Part shown: positions 25,002-34,294 of the stretch, in pieces
Layout: the number at the start of each line of letters is the position of its first letter
Numbering within the stretch: the first letter of the stretch is position 1
DNA from: a virus
Virus record (IMG/VR): IMGVR_UViG_3300046660_000207
Span: 1 to 55,144 of that record
Length of the DNA stretch: 55,144 bases
Reading direction: 5' to 3' (one strand)
Translations under genes and position numbers: made by a program
The notes under the pieces: model-generated
The model's database searches: none
What the model was told of the DNA's origin: nothing
The model's input: only the letters and a program-made list of their open reading frames with translations

Positions 25002-26033
25002 TTGGGCAAACCAAAGGCGCCGGCAGCTCCGGATCCGGAAAAGACCGCATCAGCGCAAACCGGTACAAATATCGGGACTGCGATTGCGAACGGCTATCTG
25101 CAAAACGTAAATCAGGTTGGACCTGACGGCACGCGGACCTACAGCCAGACTGGCACGAAGAAGTGGACCGACCCGATGAGCGGGAAGGTCTACAATATCC
25201 CGATCACGACGGCGACAACGGCGCTTTCCGCTGCCCAGCAGGGCATCTACGACACCAATCAGTCAACGCAGCAGAACATTGCCAACATCGGCAAGGAGCA
25301 GTCCGCTCGCATTCAGGGTTTATTGAGTTCGCCTGTCGATCTCAACAACGAAGCGGTCGAAGCCCGTCTGAACGAACTCGGTTCCAAACGTCTTGATCCT
25401 CGCTTCGCGCGAGATGAGGAAGCGCTGCGCACTCGGCTTGTTAACCAGGGCGTCCGCGAAGGCTCGGCTGCCTATGATGCGGCGATGAACAACTTCGGCC
25501 AAACGAAGAACGATGCCTATAACAATCTTGCGCTAACCGGTCGTTCTCAGGCAGTCCAAGAGGCTTTGACGGCACGAAACCAGCCGATCAACGAAATCAC
25601 GGCGCTGCTTTCCGGGTCGCAGGTCTCGGCTCCGCAATTCCAGAACATCCAGAACCCGACAGCTGCCACAGTCGATTATGCCGGTCTGGTCAACCAGAAC
25701 TATCAAAACCAGCTCGGTGCCTACAATGCGAAGATGGGGCAGACGAACGGTATCCTTGGAGGTCTGTTCGGGCTTGGATCGTCGGCTATCATGGCTTCGG
25801 ATCGCCGTGTGAAGAAGGATATCGAAAAGGTCGGAAACCTGAAGGGGTTTGATCTGTTTGAATATCGGTACAAGGGCAAGTTTGATGACGGCAAGAAACA
25901 TACCGGCGTGATGGCGCAGGATGTGGAGAAAACCCGCCCCGACGCAGTACTAACGGGCAGCGATGGCGTGAAGCGCGTCAACTATGGCGCCCTCTTCGAC
26001 ATCGGTCGTGAGATGGCCAAGGAGGCCGCATAA
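25002..26033 (+). CDS. internal/ejection-type protein with C-terminal S74 chaperone domain
   Basis: TTG 25002 has AAAGGACAG upstream. Residues 1-260 are Gln/Asn/Ala-rich and helical, like short podovirus ejection proteins. Residues 266-335 form a Peptidase_S74 domain: ASDRRVKKDIEKVG, then LFEYRYKG, HTGVMAQDVEKTRPDAV and VNYGAL. In tailspikes this domain folds the trimer and then cuts itself off before the Ser. Its presence on a protein of this kind is unusual. Confidence 0.8.
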   Translation: MGKPKAPAAPDPEKTASAQTGTNIGTAIANGYLQNVNQVGPDGTRTYSQTGTKKWTDPMSGKVYNIPITTATTALSAAQQGIYDTNQSTQQNIANIGKEQSARIQGLLSSPVDLNNEAVEARLNELGSKRLDPRFARDEEALRTRLVNQGVREGSAAYDAAMNNFGQTKNDAYNNLALTGRSQAVQEALTARNQPINEITALLSGSQVSAPQFQNIQNPTAATVDYAGLVNQNYQNQLGAYNAKMGQTNGILGGLFGLGSSAIMASDRRVKKDIEKVGNLKGFDLFEYRYKGKFDDGKKHTGVMAQDVEKTRPDAVLTGSDGVKRVNYGALFDIGREMAKEAA

Positions 26034-28147
26034 TGGCAGTTCCGGGGTTCATTTTCGGGTCAGGCACGGGCGAAACCCAAGACACGCTGGCCCGTAAGCG
26101 CAAGGTAGCCGAAGCCCTCATGATCAAGGGCAGCATGGCACCGAAGAACGTAGGTGAAGGCCTGTCTGCCATCGGCAACGCTCTGCTCTATCGATCGCTG
26201 ATGAAGAAGATAGAGGGTGGAGAAAAGGGCCTGTCCGAAAATGCGGCCATGGATTACAACGCCCTGTTTGGGGGCGGTTCCCCGGCCTCCACTCCCGGCA
26301 AGACCGGCGGCGACATGCCGAAGGCCGATAGTGCCGGGAATATCGCGCCGGCCGAAATAGCGGGTGGTGACGTATTCACCCCGTTCATGGATACGGTAAA
26401 GAGTGGCGTCAAAAACCCGTATGCTCTCGCTGCCATTGCAGCCACGGGTAACGCTGAAAGCAAATTCTCCCCCGGCAACGTCAACCGGACGTGGAGCGAC
26501 CCCAGCGAAAGCGGCCAACCGGGAACCGCAGGCGGTATTATGTCGTGGCGTGGGCCTCGCTATCAGGCACTTGCTGCTACGGGTGATCTTTCCCCAGCGG
26601 GGCAGGCAAAGTTCTTCCTTCAGGAAAACCCGCAGCTTATCGAAGCTTTGAACAAGGCCGGCAGCGTGGAAGAGGCCCAGCGCCTCATGAACAATGCCTG
26701 GCAGTTCGCGGGCTACGATAAATCCGGCGGTGAGGCGCAGCGCAGGCTTTCGGCCGCGAATGCCTATCTGCCTCAGTTCGAGGGCCAGCAGCCCAACGAG
26801 GTTGCCAGCCTTGACCCTTCGGTCGGTCTTCCTTCTCCGGTAGAACGTGGCGCCGCTCTGGCTGACCCTTCGCAGCCACAGACCGCAGCGGGCGCTATTC
26901 AGGCGCAGACACCTTTGCCGGTTGGCGAATCCCTTGCCGACGAAGCCGCGGCGTTCCGCCAGACCCCGGAATATGCGGCGCAGTTCCCCGGCCAGCAGGT
27001 TACGCCCGATCCTCGCGTTGCTGCAGCGCTCGCAAACCCACAGGGAGCCTCACAGGCTGCGTTGCCAGTTATCCCGCAGGCAGACACCGCACAACAGCCG
27101 CAAACCAACCCACAGGTCGCTCAGGCGCTTTTGGCGGGCGATCAGTCGGGCGTTGGCATTGGTGGAGCAACTCCGGGAGAAGGGTATTTCCCTGCGCAGC
27201 CCAATCAGGCAGGCCAGAACGGCCCGTCGATGCAGCAGCTTATGCAGGCGGCGGCAAACCCGAACCTGAATGACGGACAGCGAGCCGTGGTCAATGCGTT
27301 GCTCCAGCGCAAGATGGAAGCCGATCAGCGCGCAAGCGATCCAGCCGTTGCGCTCGACACCGAGTACAAGCGGGCGCAGATTGCCGCCCTTGGCAGGAAG
27401 GGCGAAGGCTATACGGTCCTTTCCAAGGAAGAGCGTCAGCAGCTTGGCATTCCCGACACGGATCAGCGCGTCTATCAGCGTGGCGGCGACGGCAAGATTG
27501 ACGCTGTGGGCGGTGCAGGGCAAACAATCAACGTCGGCAACGAGGTCGAAGCACGGCGGGCAGCAGCTGAGCAGGCTGGGCTCAAGCCGGAAGACCCAGC
27601 TTATCAGGTCTTCATCCTGACCGGCAAGCTCCCGCGCGAGAACGAACAGACGCTAACCGCCACCGACAAGAAAGCCATCCTTGAGGCCGATGAGATGGTT
27701 CAAGGTGCTGAAAACGTCATTCCGCTGCTCAACCGGGCTATCGAACTTAACGACGAGGCCTACTCTGGGCCAACGGCGGGTATCCGTGGCACTATCATGG
27801 GGGCGTTCGGCGATGAAGCAGGCCAAGCCACTCAGGAACTTGACAACGTCGTAACCGGGCAGGCGCTCGGGCAGATGAAATCAATCTTCGGCGGCAACCC
27901 GACTGAAGGGGAACGCGCCATCCTTCTTGATATAGCCGGTTCCTCAAAGCTGCCTCCTGAAGTCCGAAAAGGGATTTTTGACCGTGCGATGGCCGCAGTG
28001 AACCGTCGTCTGGAATTCTACAGGCAGCGGGCCAACGATATGAGGGGCGGCACATACTTCAAAAATCCCGACGCGGAGAAAAAGACCGAAATACCAGCCA
28101 CGACTCCAAATGTTGACGACCTTCTCAAGAAATACGGCGGTCAGTAA
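26033..28147 (+). CDS. ejection protein with phage tail-lysozyme domain
   Basis: The 704-aa protein contains a Phage_lysozyme2-type domain at about 122-247: NPYALAAIAATGNAESKFSP with the likely catalytic Glu near 142, then GTAGGIMSWRGPRYQAL. A long Pro/Gln/Ala-rich linker runs to about 400, followed by a helical C-terminal third. It probably enters the cell wall with the genome and opens the peptidoglycan locally. TAATG overlaps join it to both neighbours. Confidence 0.82.
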   Translation: MAVPGFIFGSGTGETQDTLARKRKVAEALMIKGSMAPKNVGEGLSAIGNALLYRSLMKKIEGGEKGLSENAAMDYNALFGGGSPASTPGKTGGDMPKADSAGNIAPAEIAGGDVFTPFMDTVKSGVKNPYALAAIAATGNAESKFSPGNVNRTWSDPSESGQPGTAGGIMSWRGPRYQALAATGDLSPAGQAKFFLQENPQLIEALNKAGSVEEAQRLMNNAWQFAGYDKSGGEAQRRLSAANAYLPQFEGQQPNEVASLDPSVGLPSPVERGAALADPSQPQTAAGAIQAQTPLPVGESLADEAAAFRQTPEYAAQFPGQQVTPDPRVAAALANPQGASQAALPVIPQADTAQQPQTNPQVAQALLAGDQSGVGIGGATPGEGYFPAQPNQAGQNGPSMQQLMQAAANPNLNDGQRAVVNALLQRKMEADQRASDPAVALDTEYKRAQIAALGRKGEGYTVLSKEERQQLGIPDTDQRVYQRGGDGKIDAVGGAGQTINVGNEVEARRAAAEQAGLKPEDPAYQVFILTGKLPRENEQTLTATDKKAILEADEMVQGAENVIPLLNRAIELNDEAYSGPTAGIRGTIMGAFGDEAGQATQELDNVVTGQALGQMKSIFGGNPTEGERAILLDIAGSSKLPPEVRKGIFDRAMAAVNRRLEFYRQRANDMRGGTYFKNPDAEKKTEIPATTPNVDDLLKKYGGQ

Positions 28148-30117
28148 TGGCAACTATTGAACAACTTTCGCAGGCTTTGGTTAACGCCGATAAGGCGGGA
28201 GATGCTGACGCAGCCCGTGCATTGGCCGCTGAAATCACCAAGATGAAAAGCGAGCCGTCCGACCATTCGAACTTCGAACGCCTGATCACTGGCGAGCCGA
28301 TGAAGCCGAAGTATGACATCCCCTATGGCGCTGGTGCGGCATGGACGGACGCGGCGACGGGTGGCATGGCGGGGAAGGCATCGGCAGGACTGAATGCACT
28401 TCTGCGTGCTCCTTTCACCGACAAGACCATTGGCGAGGAGTACGACGAGCTTTATGGTTCGCTAAAGCAGGCTCGCGAGAAGTACGCCGAAGAGAGCCCA
28501 AAAGCCAATTTGGCGGCCAACATCGGCGGCGGTGTCATTGGTGGCGGTCAATTGATGAGCGGCGCTGGCAATCTGTTGAGCCGCATTCCCGGCGTGAACA
28601 CGGTGTTCAATTCTGGCATTGTCGGTCGCACGGCTGCGGACTTGGCCGGAGGCGCCGCGTTCGGCGGTGTTTCCGCTGCTGGATACGACGAGGATATTGC
28701 CAAGGGTGCGGCCATTGGCGGCGCTATGGGTGCCGTAGCGCGTCCTGTCCTTGCGCTCGGCGGAGCTGGCCTCAACACCGCTGCTGGTCTCATGGGGCTA
28801 GGCAATCGTGGCCGTGCTGCCAATGCGATGGCGGAAGCCGTGGCACGCTCCGGGCGCTCTGTTGACGACATCACCGACGATCTGACGAGGGCCGTCGCAG
28901 AAGGCCAGCCGCAATACACAGTGGCAGACGCCTTGGGCAATTCAGGACAGCGCATGCTTTCCGGTATCGTCCGCACCCCCGGAGACGGCAGGCAGGCCGT
29001 TGTAGAGGCTTTGCAGGCCAGACAGGCAGGACAGGGCCGCCGCATACAGAACGCGCTCACAGAGGGCTTTGGATCCCCGCAGACGGCACAGCAGACGGAA
29101 GCAGCCCAACGGGCGATGCGAACCGCCGATGCCCGCACAAACTACGGTGCGGCCCGCGCTGGGGCACGTTCCGTCAATCCGACGAAGGCAATCGAAGCCG
29201 CCGACGAATTCCTCGGCACGGCCGGAAGCTTGCCCCGCACCGGGATTGCCGACGATAGCGTTGAAGGCGTGGTACGTCGCGCGCGCTCCTTGCTCACCGA
29301 TGGCGACAATGTTGTGAGCGATTTCGACACTGCCTTCCGGGCAAAGGTCGAACTCGACAACATGATTGAAAGCGGAAGCGGGACGATACAGGCCAAGCTG
29401 AAGCCGATCAGGGATGCTCTTGACGCCTCTCTTGAGGATGCTTCGGACACCTACCGGAACGCCCGCGATACCTATCGCCAGCAGAGCCAGGCGCTTGAAG
29501 CTGTGCAGACGGGCCGCGATGCCGCAAGGCGTGGCCGGGTCGAGGACACCATTCCGACGTTTACGAACATGCGTCCTGATCAGCAGCAAGGGTTCCGGGC
29601 CGGTTATGCCGACGATTACATTGCCGATGTTCAAAAGGCAGTGGGGCCGATGACGAACAAGGCGCGTCCTTTGATCAGCGATGCCACGGCGCAGGAGTTC
29701 CCCGCCTTTGCCATCCAAGGGCAGGGCGACACGCTGATGAACCGCATCGGCCGTGAACAACGGATGTTTGAGACCGCAAACACGGCCCTTGGGGGCTCAA
29801 AGACTGCCGACAATCTCGCAGATACGGCAGATGCCAGCGGGTTCGACCCGATGATTATAGGCAACATCCTGACGGGAAATTGGCCGGCGGCGGCAAAGAC
29901 TGCCCTTGCGCAGAGTGCAGCCGGTATCAGCGGGCGCAATCAGGCAACGCGGGACATGATCGCGCGAGCACTGATGGAAAGCTCACCGACGAGGGCAAAT
30001 GCGGAGCTTGCGGGCGCTGTAGCGCGTGGGCAGCGGCTCACGAATGCGCAGCAGATGGTTATCAAGGCGTTGATCGGCGGAAGTGTCGGGGCAACGGCCG
30101 GGGGAACCGCAAACTAA
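28147..30117 (+). CDS. large ejection (internal virion) protein
   Basis: The 656-aa protein starts with a short helical repeat (QLSQALVNADKAGDADAARA). It continues with Gly/Ala-rich, membrane-active-looking segments between about 115 and 225. The rest is a long amphipathic helical part. This profile matches podovirus pilot proteins that form a channel through the cell envelope. No enzymatic motif is seen. Confidence 0.75.
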   Translation: MATIEQLSQALVNADKAGDADAARALAAEITKMKSEPSDHSNFERLITGEPMKPKYDIPYGAGAAWTDAATGGMAGKASAGLNALLRAPFTDKTIGEEYDELYGSLKQAREKYAEESPKANLAANIGGGVIGGGQLMSGAGNLLSRIPGVNTVFNSGIVGRTAADLAGGAAFGGVSAAGYDEDIAKGAAIGGAMGAVARPVLALGGAGLNTAAGLMGLGNRGRAANAMAEAVARSGRSVDDITDDLTRAVAEGQPQYTVADALGNSGQRMLSGIVRTPGDGRQAVVEALQARQAGQGRRIQNALTEGFGSPQTAQQTEAAQRAMRTADARTNYGAARAGARSVNPTKAIEAADEFLGTAGSLPRTGIADDSVEGVVRRARSLLTDGDNVVSDFDTAFRAKVELDNMIESGSGTIQAKLKPIRDALDASLEDASDTYRNARDTYRQQSQALEAVQTGRDAARRGRVEDTIPTFTNMRPDQQQGFRAGYADDYIADVQKAVGPMTNKARPLISDATAQEFPAFAIQGQGDTLMNRIGREQRMFETANTALGGSKTADNLADTADASGFDPMIIGNILTGNWPAAAKTALAQSAAGISGRNQATRDMIARALMESSPTRANAELAGAVARGQRLTNAQQMVIKALIGGSVGATAGGTAN

Positions 30118-30281
30118 AACGGCCAGCCGGTCCGGTAAAAATAGACTGCCGCTGAAATGAACACCAGCGGCAGCATGGCCGTCCAGTGCACGTCAGACCC
30201 ATACTTCTTGTGGACCCATGCCCGATCAAAGTCGGGAAGGCCGGTTTTCTTCGCTTCGTTCTTGTCGTGATCGATCTGCAT
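30114..30281 (-). CDS. reversed small membrane protein, 55 aa
   Basis: This minus-strand frame fills the gap after the ejection gene and overlaps it by four bases. The product is polar at first (MQIDHDKNEAKK) and ends in one membrane segment (AMLPLVFISAAVYFYRTGW). GGAT lies upstream of ATG 30281; GTG 30296 is an alternative. It is bounded by a plus-strand terminator. It looks like an independently expressed accessory gene. Confidence 0.5.
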   Translation of the reverse strand: MQIDHDKNEAKKTGLPDFDRAWVHKKYGSDVHWTAMLPLVFISAAVYFYRTGWPF

Positions 30282-30306
30282 TCCTGATCCATACACCAAC
30301 CTTCGA

Positions 30307-30331
30307 GGCCTCGCAATCGCGGGGCCTTTTT
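30307..30331 (+). terminator. rho-independent terminator before the tail fibre gene
   Basis: GGCCTCGC pairs with GCGGGGCC (one G-U pair) around AATC and is followed by five T. It ends just before the ribosome-binding site of the fibre gene. Confidence 0.75.
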
Positions 30332-30349
30332 CTATGAGGAGTTACGGCC

Positions 30350-31213
30350 ATCCCCCGCGATTCGAACGGTGTGTACAGCCTTCCACCGGGCTACTTGGCT
30401 GTCACCGGACAGGTGATCCTCGCCAGCCAGCACAATCCAAGTTTGGAAGACCTAGCGGCCGCGCTCACCAACTCGCTTCCGCGCAACGGCGCTGCACCGA
30501 TGATTGGCCATCTCGATATGGGGGGGTTCAAGGTCACCAATGCCGGAGAAGGCACGGCAGACGGCGATTATGTCACTCTGGCTCAGCTCAACGAATTAAC
30601 TTCCGCTATCGCTGCGGCAACACCAACCGGAACGGTTCTCGGGTTCCGCCGCACGACAGCTCCAACCGGCTGGATCAAGGAAAACGGCGGCACGATTGGA
30701 AACGCTGCATCTGGTGCAACCACTCGCGCCAACTCCGATACCGAGGATCTGTTTACTCTGCTCTGGGGGCAGTTCGACAATACAGCACTTCCAATCCAGA
30801 CGAGCGCGGGTGCGGCGTCAACTCGCGGGGCGTCGGCTGCGGCCGACTATGCGGCCAACAAACGCATGCCGTTGTTTGACAGCCGGTCGAGGTTCCATCG
30901 CGGCGCTGATGACGGTCTGGGCTTCGACGCCTCCCTGACCGTAGGCGCCGTGCAGGCCGATGCGATCAAGAACCATGTACACCCTGGCACGACAGCTTCG
31001 TCAGGGGCGCATACACACACGTTCCCTCGTGACAACCAAGGGAGCGGTTCTCCTCTCGCTGCTGATTTCGGAAACGGCGACACAGGGACACCCGGAACAA
31101 CCAGTTCGAACGGTGCCCATACCCACACGTTCACGACAGACAACAACACGGGCGGCCTCGCGCTGGAAACCCGTGTGCGTGCGTCTGTCGTCCTCGTGTG
31201 CATCAAGTTGTAA
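30350..31213 (+). CDS. short tail fibre / collar-domain protein, apparent ATC start
   Basis: The frame is open after a TGA at 30335. GAGGAG at 30336-30341 points to the codon ATC at 30350, giving IPRDSNGVYSLPPG at the N-terminus, a conserved-looking opening for this protein type. The only standard start is GTG 30371, with no Shine-Dalgarno, which would remove it. Residues 95-160 and the end (GTVLGFRRTTAPTGWIKENG, RFHRGADDGLGFDASLT, His/Thr-rich GAHTHTF repeats) are those of phage collar/fibre tips. It probably trims host recognition together with the spike. Confidence 0.75.
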   Translation: MPRDSNGVYSLPPGYLAVTGQVILASQHNPSLEDLAAALTNSLPRNGAAPMIGHLDMGGFKVTNAGEGTADGDYVTLAQLNELTSAIAAATPTGTVLGFRRTTAPTGWIKENGGTIGNAASGATTRANSDTEDLFTLLWGQFDNTALPIQTSAGAASTRGASAAADYAANKRMPLFDSRSRFHRGADDGLGFDASLTVGAVQADAIKNHVHPGTTASSGAHTHTFPRDNQGSGSPLAADFGNGDTGTPGTTSSNGAHTHTFTTDNNTGGLALETRVRASVVLVCIKL

Positions 31214-31226
31214 AGGAACACATCCC

Positions 31227-34046
31227 TTGGCGATCGAGAGAATCAATGCACTGCCGGTAGAGGCTTCTCCGGTAGCCAGCGAAGTTGTACCCATCGACGG
31301 CGCAACCACGCGGCAGACCACAATCCAGAAACTGGTTGACGCCGGGGCTCCTGTTGCGTCTCAGGCAGAAGCAGAGGCTGGAGTTAACCCCACAAAGCGC
31401 ATGACGCCGCTAACGACAGCGCAGGCCATTGAGGCGCTCGCCGCTTCCGTTGCGCAGGGTGATAAAGCCGATACAGCGCTCCAGCCGACCGATATTGGGG
31501 TTTCTATTGCTTCGTCCGCTCAAGGCGCGTTGGCAGACAGTGCTTTGCAGCCGGCGGCTATAGGCTCTTCAGTTCAGGGGTATGATATTGATCTAGCAGC
31601 GATTGCAGCCCTGACCAGTGCAGCGGATAAAGTCCCGTATGCTACAGGGTCCGGCACATGGGCTCTCGCTGACCTGTCGGCCGCTGGACGTGCGCTTATC
31701 GATGATGCGAGCGCGAGCGCACAGCGCACGACCTTGGGGCTTGGGACTGCTGCTGTTGCGGCTTCGTCTGATTTTGCCACTGCCTCACAGGGGGCGCTTG
31801 CCTCGACCGCGCTCCAACCCGCCGCTATTGGATCGACTGTTCAAGGATTTGACACCGATCTGGCCGCTATCGCCGCCCTGACAAGCGCTGCCAACAAGGC
31901 GCCATATGCAACTGGTGCAGGCACATGGGCGCTTATGGATTCGACAAGCGTTGGCCGTTCCTTGATGGGTTCTTCGCTGGTCGCAGACGTGCGCAACATC
32001 CTCGATACAGCCCCATATGTCGCCACGAGAACCGCCTTGAAGGCCCTCGATACGACGAAAGACCTCGTTGCCATTCTTCAGGAGAGCGGGCGGGAAGGCA
32101 TCTTCCTTTGGAAGACGGGTGACTATTCCACGCTGGTTACGGCGGATACCCAGGAAGGCATTGTCGTCAAGGCAACGGCCATTGCCGCTTCATCTGGCGC
32201 TTGGGTTCGTCAATTCAGCGGAGACATGAATATCGAATGGTTCGGTTGTGTAGGAGACAACGCTACAGATAACACCACCGCTTTACAGGCTACAATCGCT
32301 TACTGCGCTGCACTTGGCACCAGTGCGAAGAAGGCTTTGCTAGTCCCCGTTGGACAGTTCCTTTACACGACCCTGAATGTCCCTGCTGCCTGCCTTGGAC
32401 TGGCTATCAACGGGATAGATAGGCGTTGTTCGGTCCTGCGAACGACGAGTGTCACGGCCGGTGCAAAGTTTGTCATCGACACGTTCTCACTATCATTCAA
32501 TAACCTTGACATTCGCGGCAGCACCACTGCGTTTCTTGTGGGCAGCCCACAGTCTATCATTATCCAGGCAAAGCGTTCAACCGTGGTGCCTGTCGACTTT
32601 GATATCTATTTCAATAACTGCTTCATGAGCGACAGTTGGTATCTGACGGATCTCTGGGGCCGTGGCTTTGTCTTCACAAACTGTGTGTTTTCCAACGCCC
32701 GCTACGGGCACAACCTGCAATGGCCTGCAGATGGTGACTACACAGAGGGCTCTAGCTGGGAACAGAAGAAATCTACCGGGTTCCGGCGCCTTGTATTCCG
32801 TGACTGCGAAGTCCACGCCATGTCGCTCGCCCTTGTCCGCAATCTTGGCGACAACGCGATCAATGCCGAGATCAAGATGCAGCACGTCTTTTCCGAGAGC
32901 GGAGACAGCCTGCTTTCTGGCATGCTCGGGGAAGGTTCACACATCACCGGGTGCAATGTTTCGGGTGCGACTGGTATTCCCCTGCAAATTACTGGCGGCG
33001 AGAAATACCGCATCGATGACTGCCAGTTTACCGGGACTCTAAAGGCTAGTGAAGATGGCGCGACAACCTGCGTCATTTCGATGTCCGGCACGCATACAGG
33101 CTTTGTCATTGACGGCCTCACTGTAGGGAACTGCAAGGAGCATGGCATTGAGATGCTGTCTGGGGAGTTCGATGGCACCGTTAAAAACATCGATATATTC
33201 GAGGTCAGCCTATCATCGGCGGGCACCTACAGCGGTATTGTTGTTGGCGGCACCACCTCGGCAACAAAGATCAATGCGGAGAACATAAAGCTTAACAATA
33301 CGGCAGCCGCTTTGACAGTCATCCGTATGGTCACTTCGGGCACTGTACTCACGTACCGAGCTATACAGGCGCTTGGCGCTGCAACGCCGCTATTTGGCGG
33401 GGCGGGGACTAGTAATCCGGCCGTCACCAATCTTGTGTGGGCCAATGACGGCGCGGTCGGGGCACCTTCCTATAGTTTCGGGAGCGATTCTGACACGGGC
33501 TTCTGGCGGGCTGGCTCTGGTATCGTCGGCTATTCCGCCAACGGAACGGAAGTGTTGCGCTTCACCGCCACCACGCAGCTATGGGGCCGTACGACCAACA
33601 CGACCACAACGGCAGGCGTCGGGGTGATGGTCACGCCAGCCGGCCCGTTTATCAACACGTTCAGTTCGGGAACGGCGAACACGACACACAACCGTTTCTA
33701 CAACGACGCCGGAGCCACGCCTACCCAAGTTGGTTCGATCACCACGAACGGCTCTGCTACGGCGTTCAACACCTCTTCGGACATTCGGCTGAAAGAGGAT
33801 TTCCAGTCTATCGACCCGGCGCTTCTCGACCAGATCAAGGTCTATGACTTTGCGTGGAAGATCGATGGGACCCGGGCTTACGGCGTCATCGCTCAAGAGG
33901 TTCTGGAAATTGCGCCGTCCGTCGTCGCCCTTGGCGAAACGGAAGACGACATGATGGCGGTGGACTATTCGAAGTTCGTTCCGCTTCTCATCGCCACCGT
34001 GCAGGACTTGCGCGAACGGCTTGCGGCTCTCGAAACGGTTCACTGA
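31227..34046 (+). CDS. tailspike with beta-helix and C-terminal S74 chaperone
   Basis: TTG 31227 has AAAGGAA nine bases upstream. The 939-aa protein has four parts. Residues 95-250 hold two copies of a 60-residue tail repeat, 90 residues apart (each with QGxDxDLAAIAALTSAA). From about 332 the pectate-lyase-type start WFGCVGDNATDNTTALQ leads into a right-handed beta-helix to about 650. A strand-rich segment follows. From about 851 the S74 auto-cleaving chaperone begins (SSDIRLKEDFQSID, GVIAQEVLEIAP). It likely binds and cuts a host surface polysaccharide as a trimer. Confidence 0.88.
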   Translation: MAIERINALPVEASPVASEVVPIDGATTRQTTIQKLVDAGAPVASQAEAEAGVNPTKRMTPLTTAQAIEALAASVAQGDKADTALQPTDIGVSIASSAQGALADSALQPAAIGSSVQGYDIDLAAIAALTSAADKVPYATGSGTWALADLSAAGRALIDDASASAQRTTLGLGTAAVAASSDFATASQGALASTALQPAAIGSTVQGFDTDLAAIAALTSAANKAPYATGAGTWALMDSTSVGRSLMGSSLVADVRNILDTAPYVATRTALKALDTTKDLVAILQESGREGIFLWKTGDYSTLVTADTQEGIVVKATAIAASSGAWVRQFSGDMNIEWFGCVGDNATDNTTALQATIAYCAALGTSAKKALLVPVGQFLYTTLNVPAACLGLAINGIDRRCSVLRTTSVTAGAKFVIDTFSLSFNNLDIRGSTTAFLVGSPQSIIIQAKRSTVVPVDFDIYFNNCFMSDSWYLTDLWGRGFVFTNCVFSNARYGHNLQWPADGDYTEGSSWEQKKSTGFRRLVFRDCEVHAMSLALVRNLGDNAINAEIKMQHVFSESGDSLLSGMLGEGSHITGCNVSGATGIPLQITGGEKYRIDDCQFTGTLKASEDGATTCVISMSGTHTGFVIDGLTVGNCKEHGIEMLSGEFDGTVKNIDIFEVSLSSAGTYSGIVVGGTTSATKINAENIKLNNTAAALTVIRMVTSGTVLTYRAIQALGAATPLFGGAGTSNPAVTNLVWANDGAVGAPSYSFGSDSDTGFWRAGSGIVGYSANGTEVLRFTATTQLWGRTTNTTTTAGVGVMVTPAGPFINTFSSGTANTTHNRFYNDAGATPTQVGSITTNGSATAFNTSSDIRLKEDFQSIDPALLDQIKVYDFAWKIDGTRAYGVIAQEVLEIAPSVVALGETEDDMMAVDYSKFVPLLIATVQDLRERLAALETVH

Positions 34047-34048
34047 GC

Positions 34049-34279
34049 CTATTCGGCGCTATCCTCGTCCGGCCTGCTATCGATCGGGTCAAGTGCAGTC
34101 ATGGTCATCTGAACGGCCTGATTGATATCTGTCATAACCACGCCTTGATCAAAGTCGCGCTGCCACATTGAAACTGAGCCTGGGGTGTTGTGCGTCACAT
34201 CCCAGCCTTGGGCGCGAAGGTAGGAGCGCTTGGCATCGTCAAGCTGTATTTCGAGTTCTGCAATTGTGTCACGGGTCAT
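34049..34279 (-). CDS. hypothetical protein, 76 aa
   Basis: ATG 34279 has GGAG seven bases upstream. The acidic product is helical at first (TIAELEIQLDDAKRSYLRAQ) and has a later Gln/Met-rich helix. It is the last gene of a reversed three-gene cassette. Function is unknown. Confidence 0.65.
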   Translation of the reverse strand: MTRDTIAELEIQLDDAKRSYLRAQGWDVTHNTPGSVSMWQRDFDQGVVMTDINQAVQMTMTALDPIDSRPDEDSAE

Positions 34280-34294
34280 ATTCTGCTCCAAATA

